NCBI GenBank assembly: GCA_015179045.1
Contig: WHUZ01000080.1
Span: forward strand, 237,279 to 301,278
DNA: 64,000 nt
Source of the DNA: Kalaharituber pfeilii
Lineage: Eukaryota; Ascomycota; Pezizomycetes; Pezizales; Pezizaceae
Reading direction: 5' to 3'
Part shown: positions 54,801 to 64,000 of the stretch, piece after piece
Position numbering within the stretch: the stretch's first letter is position 1
Layout: each line of letters opens with the position of its first letter
The notes under the pieces: generated by a model
What the model was told of the DNA's origin: nothing
The model's input: only the letters and a program-made list of their open reading frames with translations
The model's database searches: none
Made by a program: the position numbers and the translations under genes

Positions 54801-55006
54801 TATTGCAAGGGCCTGCCTTGCCATCTGAACGTTCTTCACCCTGCCTCGTTCGGAGCGAAGAGCTACTATTTGAGAGCGGGAGGAATGGCGTGGCGCTGCT
54901 GGTACGACGGAGTTACTGTGCGAGAATGACTTTCCAGATTGGGAAGTCCCGTCTATGACCCACGGTGCCTCCACCGTCGACTCGCGCGCGCTTTCATCTA
55001 TCAATC
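54801..55006. other. Junction between copy B and inverted copy C
   Basis: 206 bp unique between the end of copy B and the truncated ankyrin end of copy C. No gene seen. It contains no obvious duplication of flanking bases, so the rearrangement mechanism is not evident. Confidence 0.6.
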
Positions 55007-56430
55007 ACAACAGCCTCGTGTCCATTTACAGCTGCCCGGGATAGTGGGGTCCAGCCAGAGTTGTCCTTTGCATTGATGTCGACATCCTTGCGCTCAAGAA
55101 GCAGCCGCACAACAGCCTCGTGCCCGCTTTCAGCCTCCCGGGATAGTGGGGTCTGGCCATTGTTGTCCTTTGCATTGATGTCGACATCCTTGCGCTCAAG
55201 AAGCAGCCGCACAACAGCCTCGCGCCCGCTTCTAGCTGCCCGGGATAGTGGGGTCCAGCCAGAGTTGTCCTTTGCATTGATGTCGACATCCTTGCGCTCA
55301 AGAAGCAGCCGCACAACAGCCTCGTGCCCGCTTCCAGCTGCCCGGAATAGTGGGGTCTGGCCATTGTTGCCCTTTGCATTGATGTCGACATCCTTGCGCT
55401 CAAGAAGCAGCCGCACAACAGCCTCGTGCCCGCTTCCAGCTGCCCGGAATAGTGGGGTCTGGCCATTGTTGCCCTTTGCATTGATGTCGACATCCTTGCG
55501 CTCAAGAAGCAGCCGCACAACAGCCTCGTGCCCGCTTTCAGCTGCCAGGGATAGTGGGGTCTGGCCATTGTTGTCCTTTGCATTGATGTCGACATCCTTG
55601 CGCTCAAGAAGCAGCTGCACAACAGCCTCGTGCCCGCTTTCAGCTGCCAGGGATAGTGGGGTCTGGCCATTGTTGTCCTTTGCATTGATGTCGACATCCT
55701 TGCGCTCAAGAAGCAGCTGCACAACAGCCTCGTGCCCGCTTCTAGCTGCCCGGGATAGTGGGGTCTCGCCAATGTGGTCCTTTGCATTGATGTCGACATC
55801 CTTGCGCTCAAGAAGCAGCCGCACAACAGCCTCGTATCCATTCGAGCTGCCAGGGAGAGTGGGTCCGGCCGTCTTTGTCCTTTGCATTGATGTCGACATC
55901 CTTGCGCTCAAGAAGCAGCTGCACAACAGCCTCGTGCCCGCTTCCAGCTGCCCGGGATAGTGGGGTCTCGCCAATGTGGTCCTTTGCATTGACGTCGACA
56001 TCCTTGCGCTCAAGAAGCAGCCGCACAACAGCCTCGTATCCATTTCGAGCTGCCAGGGAGAGTGGGGTCCGGCCGTCTTTGTCCTTTGCATTGATGTCGA
56101 CATCCTTGCGCTCAAGAAGCAGCTGCACAACAGCCTCGTGCCCGCTTTCAGCTGCCCGGGATAGTGGGGTCTGGCCATTGTTGTCCTTTGCATTGATGTC
56201 GACATCCTTGCGCTCAAGAAGGACTCGCACGACAACCTCGTGCCCACGTGAGGCTGCTTCCAATAATAGTTTCGTCCGGTCGGCCTTGGTCATCCCATAG
56301 GCATTGACATCCTCGCGCTCAAGAAGAAGCCGCACAACAGCCTCGTGCCCACCTTCAGCTGCCGCATCTAGTGGGGTGCAGCCAGAGTTGTCCTTCGCAT
56401 TGATATCGACGTCCTGGCGCTGAAGAAGCA
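55007..56430 (-). repeat. Ankyrin repeat array, copy C (longest)
   Basis: At least 15 units of 99 bp. The majority type differs from A and B: NNGQTPLSxAAESGHEAVV(R/Q), IGETPLSRAA, DGRTPLSLAARNGYEAVV, SGWTPLSRAA, against A/B SGRTPLSWAAE. A two-unit block (DGRT...GYEAVV then IGETPLSRAA...) occurs twice, and a unit with FRAAGSGHEAVV occurs twice in tandem. Because the units are so regular, other frames on both strands are also open over hundreds of codons; those are shadows. Confidence 0.88.
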
Positions 56431-59350
56431 GCCGCACAACCGCGTTGCAGCCGTTTCTCGATGCCAATGACAGTGCCGTTTGGCCAAGCTTGCTCCGGAC
56501 GGTGAGATCAACCTTACGGCGCAGAGTTACCTTTACAAGTTCGAGGTGCCCAAGTTCACAAGCAATTAAGAATGGAAGTGCGAGATCTCTTAGATCCACG
56601 GGGCAGTTGTCTAGAATCAATTCAAAGGCTTTCGCATAGCCGCGCGCGATTGCTATCATAGAGGGGACCGTTGTAAGGACACTACCTTTGCGGCCGGCAA
56701 ACGCGTGCCCACTATGGTCAGTGAACTCCTTTGGCAACTCGAAGATTGAGCCATTATGAAGGATCACTGAACCAAGGTCCGTGGAGCTCTTCCTGCTAAT
56801 GACCTTTCTCTCAATTAGTCCCATAACAGTTTGGTTTTTGTGTTCCACTGCCCATGTGAACGGGCGCTGATAAGGGTCTACGTCTTGAGATGACGACACT
56901 CGAGTATCCTTTGGAAGCTGCCAAGGTAGATGTTCTTCTGGAAGCTGGAGATGGAAACAGAGGTCGGTAAGGTTGCGTTCCCAGTTTGCATCGGTTGCAA
57001 GCAATGTAACAACCTCCTCACAGTGGGCAAGCCAATATGAGGCAAAGTATGAAAGCAATACATACGTTGTGGTAAATGTTTTCTTGGACGCTACGTGTAC
57101 CTGCCGCGTAAGTTGAACCTTCGACGTTGAAGACCTTTGACGTTGTCTTGCCATGAACTGAGAGATTTGGCCGATCGTACTAGAGCTCCCTTGGTTGAAT
57201 ATCGCAGGTATCAATTGAATAGGACAATTGGGCAGTGGTTTGCATGCAACTGTCCTCTGATCGTTTTGACTTGCAGACTTATCAGATACAAACTGACCGA
57301 ATTCAGGGAATGTTAGGTAGATAATGGAGATCTGCGCTAGATAGGTATTGACACCTTCCATGTCCAGATAAAACGTTTGATAGGGCCCTGATTGCAGCTT
57401 TGACGACTGTAAGAACTTGCAGCCAGAGGAATGAGCAAACTGAATTGTGTCGTCGTCATTCACGATTACTATATTTGCACAATTTTCCAGAACTTTGAAG
57501 CTGTCAGTGGGATATTTCTTGCGCACATCATCCCACGTGGTGTCCGTTAACTCGATTGCTGTTGCCTCGGCGATCTCGTGCACTGTCAATGGGCGCTTAG
57601 CCCCAGCAACCCACTGGAATACCTTGACGGCGACCTCTGGATCAAGAGTGAATATCCTATCAAGGATTCGAGCATAAGTTTCATCTAGACCCTTTGGTAA
57701 TGATTTCAATGATTCACGAATGGCGTTGTCATTATTCCTTAAGCAGATGTCGTCAATTTGAAAGAAAATCCAAAGGAACCTATAATAACAAGTCATATAT
57801 AAGTCAGAACCAATGAAGCCAGTCGTTTTGGTGAATTCAAGTTACGTACATTCCTTCTGCACCCCTTAGCAGGGAGCTTGTTATTTCTTGCCTCATTGAA
57901 TCGTCACGAAGCGCAAGTCTTCCCTGCCGAATCCGTTCGTCTATTGTTTTCACGATATAATTTTCAATCTCTGGACGGATCAAGCCTGGTGTAGATAATG
58001 AAATCTCGGCTAGTAATGAAGTTGAATTTTCCAGGGCAAGGAGTCTCGATATCGGGATCTCGGGCCTACAGGAAAGAAAGAGTTTCCTATGGTAGTCCAG
58101 TGCATGCCCTCCGCTCACTGAGCTCGAACTACTACCAGGTCTCGATGTGACTAGTCTTTTAAGGTACTCAATGATCTGGCATTGATCTTCCTGCTCACAT
58201 TCATCAATGCCGTCTATGCAAATATATAAATGTGATGGAAGCGAGGCCGCTAGCTGTAATAGGTCAAACCACTTTTCAGTGCTTGGGGAGCCTTGGTACC
58301 CTAACTGTCCTTTGCAGAATTTCGACAACTCCTGTTCTATCTTCGGTGAGACTTTGTGAACAAATGTGCGAAGTATTTGCTTTACTAGACTCTGTAACAG
58401 TGTCTGAACATTCAATGATTGACGATGATGAAAGTCACAAAAGAAGTAGCCAATAAAGGTGTCATGGCGATTTTGTAACAATGGTCCAGAAAACAACTGG
58501 TCAATTACCGCAGTTGTGAGGATTGTTTTACCTGATCCAGCTAAATATTTCGGAATAATAAGCAACCATTTATAATCATAAGGTAAACTGATATTATATT
58601 AGGGATACGTACGAATTCCATGACACCATATTATGGCAGGGGCATCGTGATATTGTTCGACCCATTGTATAAATTCTGGCGACTCGAAAAGCCAGTTCCC
58701 AGTACCTTCATGCTTTCTCATGCGTGCATTCGAGAAAGTAGTCGTGTAGTCAAAATCCGAGATTGCATCCACTAATGCTTGGCGCCTTTGCTCTATACAC
58801 AACACCTTTATGTTAAATCCGAAAATATAAATATATTTTTGGGGGGCATGACATGCAATTTACTAACCTTTACTTGCTAAGTCCTGCTGCAGCATCCATT
58901 GTTCACTCTTAAATTCATAAAGCGACATCTGTTGGTACATCTTATGGCTTGCTTGTTCTGATGCGAGGTGCACGAGGTCCATAATAACTGAGCGCTGGAA
59001 GCATAATAAGGCTTCGAGGTCTTGGAATTCAGCATCAAAAGGGCTGATCATGGAGTAGAGAAAGCGCTTGTAGCCTACGATATAGGATTAACATATAGTC
59101 TGAAGATATATTTGATAGTCTGAATAGCCTACCTCCTTTTCGTAAGAACTCGAATGCCTTGGTCAAGATAGATATAGCCACTGCCCAGAACTCGGCTACA
59201 GCATCCTTGAGTTTGAGGTTGCTATTGAATAACTCCTCGAATTTGTCGAAAATTGGAACAAGCTTTCCAATTCGTTCCAGCAATGCCGTTAGTTTTGAGA
59301 AATACTGAAAGTAATTGAGTGCCGTCTAGGAATGATAAATGTTAGCTATA

Positions 59351-59719
59351 TGCGCAATTCCCCAACCTGGGTCGGGAATTCATGAGGAGGGGGGATGACG
59401 TAATGCAACGAGAAATTTTCGTTCCAGGCTGCGAATGTGTGGAGGAAGGAGAGGAGACAGGAAGGAGAGGAGAGAGGAAGGAGTGGGGAGAGGTGGAGAG
59501 ATATAGGGAGCCTCCCCGATGTAGAAACCAGAAGAACCCCTTGGAAGTTTCTGAAATCAGGTTTCTAGAAGGGGAGAGGAGGGGGTGGAACGGGGATTTG
59601 TATGTAGAACTTTCTTTGTTAAGCCTGTCTCCGGGCTTTGAGGGCTTGCCCAGGGACCCTGCCATGGCGTAGCGCTGCAAGCGGGGTTACGTGATTTAAA
59701 AAAAAAAAAAAAAAAAAAA
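59351..59719 (+). mobile_element. LINE-A-related retroposon in NLR C intron 1
   Basis: Same insertion as at 19366-19735, antisense to the gene. Body, LINE-A tail (GCCTGTCTCCGGGC ... GCGGGGTTACGTGATTT) and poly(A) read on the plus strand. Absent from copy B. Confidence 0.83.
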
Positions 59720-60743
59720 TTACATAAACTTACAAATATAAGAAGCTTCACCCCGCCCCAAACCAAGGCAGCTACCTTTGGCTCACTTGAAACGAATGTG
59801 TCTATAATGGGGGAATATTGTTGAAGAAGCTCAAGAAACTGCTGGACTCTACGAACATATTTCTTGGCCTGGAATTTGAGGAGGATCTTATCGGCGATTT
59901 CAGTTGTCAATTCACGGATCTGTTCTCGCTCGGGAGCTGGCCCATTTTGGATCGTGGCTTTTTGTTGCGGGGTAAGTAGTTGGGTAAAGCCTTTGATAGC
60001 TTGATTTAACATTACTTGGCCCTTCTGGTCGCTATTGAGAAGGGGCCCGGAGGCACTGGTGGAAGCCGAGGCTGCTGCGGAACTCATGCTGTGTAAACAC
60101 TGCTTAGTGATCGTTCCAAGTCATAAAATCCTATTTCGACTTACTCGTCTCATAAATAACTTTACTCTCTGTTGGTGTGGTATGTCTTATGCTTTCGTCA
60201 GAGAAATAATTTGCGTGTGCAGTGTAAATTCTTGATGGTGGTAAGAAGTTGCTATAGCGATGCGGCTGTGACCATTGAGGCTGAATCACCATTGAGGCTG
60301 AATCACCATTGCAGGGGTCTTCGAGAGGGGGAACTGAAAAAAGCAAAATATGCTCTGCTGCAGTAGCAACCTATCATAAATTTATATACAAATAGTAATT
60401 CAGCGTAATGACCGAGTTAAAAGTGCAATTCTGGCAGCGGTCGAAAAATGTTGCCCATTACAGAATTGGTGAACAGTTTCAACTACATTAGATAATACAT
60501 CAGGCGGAGTAAATAAAGCCCTATTATGTGAGGATATTAACGAGTTCATATCATATTACTAATATTACATTTTTTTTACTGCTTTACATACAGAGGGATA
60601 ATTACCGACAGTCTTGTGTTGCGGATCCAAAATTTTTTTCTGGTGTCGTCTAGCTAGTGTAGACGTAGCGATTAAGACTTGCAGCATAATTTCTGTTTCG
60701 TGAATTTTGACCGATTACATAATCGGTGGCCTTCGGTACGATA

Positions 60744-60777
<34 letters not shown>

Positions 60778-61137
60778 AAATCACATAACCCCGCTTACAG
60801 CGCCAAGCCATGGCAGGGTCCCTGGGCAAGCCCTCGAAGCCCGGAGACAGGCTTAACAAACAAAGAACTTTCTATCTACTTCTACCACCTGATTCCAGAA
60901 ACCTCCGGACGAACCTTCCGGTTTCTGCCTCAAGGAGGCCCCACTATATATCCCCCCCTCTCCCCCCTCCCCTCTTCCCCACACTTTCGCAAACTTCCCC
61001 GACGGCAAATTTCGCAGTTTCCTCCACACCTTCGCAACCTGCGAATTTTTTCCGACCCGGGTCGGTAAACCGCGCGGCGCACTAAAAACCCTCCACACCT
61101 TCGCAAACCGGCCCGAAAATTATCGCACGGCGCGCTC

Positions 61138-62414
61138 CTAAAACTTGATCCCGGAAAAGAACCTTTCCAACTCATCCCACTCCTCTCCATTCTCTGCCGT
61201 CCTTTTCCAGTTCTTTTCCACATCCCCCCATCCTCTGAAGCCTTCTGGGCGAAACCTCTGCTGACTGCACTGGAAGGCTAGGTGCGCCCCCGTCTGTGCC
61301 TCCCCGCAGCCGCACTTCTCCGATACTTCTCCGATTCCGCCGCTCCCATCCTCTTCAACCACACCCTGCATCTTCCTCTCTCCAGTCGCAATGCTGTGAA
61401 ATTGGACACCGCTGTCCTATTCCACTCCATTACTTTCCCCTTCCCGAAACCTTCCACCTCCCTCCTCTCCTTCCTCCACGCCTTAATCCTCTGGCGCACC
61501 CCGCTCCCGGTGGCCACCTCTTTCCCTTCCACCGCCGTCCCCTTCTTTGCCCACTCATCAGCCTTCTCATTCCCTGCAATTCCGATATGAGCCTTGACCC
61601 ACATCAGTTTCGCATCCCCTCCCTTCTTCTTCCTCCTCGCCACGGCATCCACCACTCTCCTCACATCCTCGGTTTTCCCCTTTCCCTCCCTGCCTGCCTT
61701 CTGGATTGCCATGACGGCAGCCTCAGAATCTAAACAGATCAGTATAGGGACCTCCTCCTCCACACTCTCCAGCGCCTTTCTCACTCCCCTCACCTCCCCA
61801 TCGAACACCGTCGCCGTTCTCCCCACCACCTCCGCCACGGCTGCCGACCTCCCCCACACCCCTGCTCCCACCTTGCTGTCCTCGATCTTGCTGCCGTCGG
61901 AGAAAAGGACTGCCCTTTTTTCTTCCGGCTTCCCCGATCGCGGCTTCCCACTCCCCCCTCGTCTCCACTTCTCCTTTCCGCCTCTCCACCACTTCCACCT
62001 CCACCTTCTTACACCCCCCTCCCACGAGATCTCCTCCCCCTCCTCCGAGAACCTCGCCCACTGACCTTGCCAGCGGTCCAGCACTGCTTCATACCCCTCA
62101 TTCTCGGCCACCGCCCACTGCACCCCCCAGTCTCTCCAGTTCCTCGCCTCCTCCTCTCTCTCCTTGCTCCCTCCGAAGTCGCCCGTGCAAAGCTCCGCCA
62201 GCTCTGACGGCGCCTCCACCTCCCGGACGATCGCCCTCGCTTGCGCGCCATCCAGGACCGTCTCCACGTCCTCCACTCCACACACCGCACTCACCCCTCC
62301 TACCCCCGCTCCTCTCCCTCCTCCAGCCGCCTTCTTCAAACACCTGCAGCTGGACTCTCTCCATCTCCTTCCTCCATTCCTTCTGTCCCCCTCCACCCGA
62401 TCTCGCTTCCCCAC
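61138..62414 (-). pseudogene. LINE-A RNase H and C-terminal zinc knuckle
   Basis: The frame 62414-61278 carries the RNase H domain: RAVLFSDGSKIEDSKVGAGV, VFDGEVRGVRKALES, ICLDSEAAVMAIQKAG and VKAHIGIAGNEKADEWAKKG, so the D-E-D-D type residues are present. After a frame change near 61330-61370 the terminal domain follows in another frame: CGCGEAQTGAHLAFQC (C-x-C-x7-H-x4-C), ending FFSGIKF with a stop at 61138. An upstream frame change near 62414-62430 separates it from the RT thumb region. RNase H is typical of Tad-clade LINEs and removes template RNA. As read it is disabled. Confidence 0.82.
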
Positions 62415-62427
62415 ATTGCAACCGCCC

Positions 62428-63956
62428 TCACCATCCCCGTGTAGGCTTGCCTCCAGCTGCGTGGAGACATCCCCCAGTTCCGGTTGCCCAGTCCGAGAGA
62501 GCCCCCGCCAGCCTCCGCGCTCGGCTCAGCCTGTTTCGCCAATGTGCGCCAAAGGTCAAGTTCTCATCGAAGATGACCCCTAACCACTTAGCATCTCCCC
62601 CTCTTTCTTCCACCTCCTTCCCACCCCGAAGTTATCATCTCCCACTTCGACTCCTCCAGCGGGATCTGTCTTCCTCCGCCACCTCCGCCATGCCACCTTC
62701 ACTTTCTCCCTGAGCCGCCCCATATCCCAGTACCCGTGCCAGTCTAGGATCGTTGCTGCCAGGTCGTCAACATACGATGGCACTTCTACCTCCGCCCCCA
62801 TCGCCACCCCCCTCAGCCTTCTCTCCATCTTCTCAATGGTGGGTGCCATGAAGATGAGGAAGATGACCGGTGACAGTGGTGACCCTTGCGGAACCCCCAC
62901 GTTCGACCTGCCCCTCCCTTTCTCCTCGCCGTCCCACCACACTCCGAACTCCCTGCCTCCCATAAACTCCTCCAGCCACCTCCGCTTCTTTCTCACCCCC
63001 TCGCTCCCCCTCTCCTCAATCCTTCTCAGGACCACCTCCTTCCTCACGATGTTAAAGCCTCCTTTAACATCCGCCGTCACCCACGCTGCTCTCCCCCCCC
63101 TGTGCAGGCACCTCTGCACCTTTGTTACCGCCCTCGCCATCGCCTGGATCGCATTCCTCCCCTTGCGTGCTCCCAGCTGGAGCCTGTGGAAGAGTCGGTC
63201 TTCTTTCTGCAGCCTGCTGGCCATGACTTTCTCCCCGATCTTCCCGATACAATTGATCAGGTTGATTGGCCTCCACGCTTTCGCCGTCTTGATGTCCTTG
63301 CCCGGCTTCGGTATCATGACGACCCTCATCTCTCTCCACTCCCGGGGTCCTGTTCCGGATCCAGTTTTCGGCGATCTCCCTCACTAACTCATCCCCGATG
63401 GGAGTCTTCAGGGCAGCTTTGATCAATCGGTATCCGATTCCGTCGGGTCCCGGTGCCGAATTGTTTTTGGTGCCCTGCAACGCAGCCCTCACTTCTCCTT
63501 CTTACTCTCTCCCTCTCCCTCTCATCCCCCTCCTCCTCCGCTTCCCCCCCCCACCTCCTCCCCCGCCTCTGCCTCCCCCTCTTCCCTCCACGCAAAATTC
63601 CTCTCCACCAGCGCCCTCACCTTCTCTCCGTCCCCCTCCAACTCCCTCCCCTCCTCATCTTTCAACCTTCCCATCCTCTCCTTTCCTCCGAAAGGGTCCT
63701 TCGCCACCCTCACCACCCTCCACGGGTCGCTATACCCTTCCTCTTCTACGAACTCCCTCCAGCACTTCTTCTTCTCCTCCCGGATCTTCCACTTCATCCT
63801 TTGCACCGCCGCCTTCCAACCCCTCACCCTCTCCCCCTCCGTCAACCTCGCTCTGGCCCCTATCCCCCCCGTGCCAGCCTGTTGACTTCTTTCCTCATCT
63901 CCTCTATCTCTTCCGTCCACCACCTCTTGCTCTCCTCCCCCCCCACCCTTCTTCAC
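62428..63956 (-). pseudogene. LINE-A reverse transcriptase, frame-broken
   Basis: Blocks in order, in at least four frames: pre-RT linker 63956-63522 (KKKCWREFVEEEGYSDPWRV, VRVAKDPFGG), RT start 63492-63360 (KNNSAPGPDGIGYRLIKAAL), fingers and palm 63329-62580 (VVMIPKPGKDIKTAKAWRPI, GVPQGSPLSPVIFLIF, catalytic VPSYVDDLAA), and thumb 62613-62428 (KWLGVIFDENLTFGAHW, RARRLAGALS). Frame changes lie near 63340-63360, 62580-62610 and about 62500, several beside G/C runs. It encodes the enzyme for target-primed reverse transcription. Either inactivated or affected by homopolymer errors. Confidence 0.82.
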
Positions 63957-64000
63957 CGTTTCCCTTTCTTAACCCCTTCCTTTAATTTTTCTCCTTCCCC

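Larger units (their letters stand above)
54994..60087 (-). pseudogene. NACHT-ankyrin NLR-like protein, copy C (broken array)
   Basis: Exons on the minus strand: 60087-59734, 59325-59133, 59074-58868, 58792-58613, 58540-57850 and 57779 onward. Exon lengths 354, 193, 207 and 180 match A and B exactly. Exon 5 is 691 nt, an in-frame 3-bp loss (SSSSSVSGGHA). NACHT motifs are complete (PGSGKT across the intron, YICIDGIDEC). In exon 6 two single bases are missing near 55851 and 55861, compared with the sister unit at 56040-56075. The frame leaves the ankyrin phase and stops at 55808. The array continues in another frame to 54994, where homology ends before the capping repeat. A truncated product with NACHT and about eight repeats is conceivable. 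Upstream sequence matches B. Confidence 0.87.
55007..60743 (-). repeat. Third NLR copy C, inverted
   Basis: Minus-strand match to 18150-23600 (A) and 48820-53650 (B), truncated inside the ankyrin array at 55007 and cut at 60743 by a LINE poly(T). Most variants follow B (for example GQFVSDKSAS, LPEEHLPWQLPKDTRV, and the upstream segment missing from A). Intron 1 carries the retroposon seen in A. B and C form an inverted pair with arms of several kb. Confidence 0.93.
60744..64000 (-). mobile_element. Tad-like LINE (LINE-A), cut by the window edge
   Basis: Minus strand. Poly(T) at 60744-60770 and the complement of the LINE-A tail at 60781-60860 mark the 3' end. RNase H, the C-terminal zinc knuckle and RT lie at 61138-63956. 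It interrupts copy C at the sequence CTTCGGTACGATAT that is continuous in A and B. GC content is high, unlike neighbouring AT-rich elements, so it shows no RIP-like decay. The 5' end is outside the window. It is the likely source type for the LINE-A tails and the intron retroposon. Confidence 0.88.

Noticed and set aside
54994..55960. Long plus-strand ORFs (up to 331 codons) opposite the ankyrin arrays, also in A and B
   Set aside because: They are antisense or alternate-frame readings of a 99-bp in-frame repeat with biased codons. The repetitive SFALMSTSLRSRSS pattern is the complement of the ankyrin unit, not a protein family.
63398..63985. Pro/Ser-rich plus-strand ORF at the right edge
   Set aside because: It is the complement of the G-rich linker of the minus-strand LINE RT region, not a gene.
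1..64000. tRNA, rRNA, telomere or centromere repeats
   Set aside because: No cloverleaf with intact A/B boxes, rRNA core or simple telomeric repeat was recognised by eye. A covariance-model scan would be decisive.

Overview
Organism and overall character. This is an accessory, repeat-dominated stretch of a filamentous fungal nuclear genome. The signs are short GT-AG introns of about 55-100 bp, a NACHT-ankyrin NLR-like family, DUF4419 proteins, Tad-like LINEs, a DIRS-like tyrosine-recombinase retrotransposon and a Ty3/gypsy element. I favour a Pezizomycotina ascomycete, possibly a Pezizomycete, but sequence alone does not fix the species. Almost every base lies in a segmental duplication or a transposon. 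Layout. Copy A of a large segmental duplication spans 24-24763 and copy B spans 40128-54800. Each carries the same gene order: a minus-strand membrane/coiled-coil gene, a plus-strand DUF4419 gene, and a plus-strand NLR-like gene (N-terminal domain, NACHT, ankyrin array). Copy A has since received a foldback element (3353-5223), a Ty3/gypsy element (5474-12878) and small retroposons, and copy B preserves the empty sites for most of them. A third, inverted copy of the NLR (copy C, 55007-60743) faces copy B tail to tail. It is followed by a minus-strand Tad-like LINE that runs off the right edge. Between A and B (24764-40127) lies a nested transposon field. It is dominated by pieces of two LINE families, called here LINE-A and LINE-B after their 3' tails, and by one DIRS-like element (about 38118 to 31439, minus strand). 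That element is broken by three later insertions: a LINE-A piece, a LINE-B piece and a second giant foldback element. How the parts relate. The three NLR copies decayed differently. B is open across all six exons (1310 aa). A has a net -2 frameshift in the NACHT exon. C has a net -2 frameshift in the ankyrin array and lacks its 3' end. DUF4419 is the reverse: open in A (605 aa over four exons), frameshifted in B. In all three NLRs a phase-1 intron splits the P-loop, and the ankyrin units are near-identical 99-bp repeats differing in number and at a few residues. Most promising signals. (1) Duplicated NLR/DUF4419 modules with reciprocal decay and mosaic ancestry. (2) Compensatory base changes in predicted hairpins in both LINE 3' tails, one with a UUCG-type loop, alongside many tail-only insertions with exact target-site duplications. 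(3) ORF1-only LINE derivatives in both families. (4) Two foldback elements with TA target duplications, one holding an AT-shifted, RIP-like copy of its own arm. Caveat. Many disabling changes are single-base indels, several next to homopolymers, so some apparent pseudogenes could be assembly errors.
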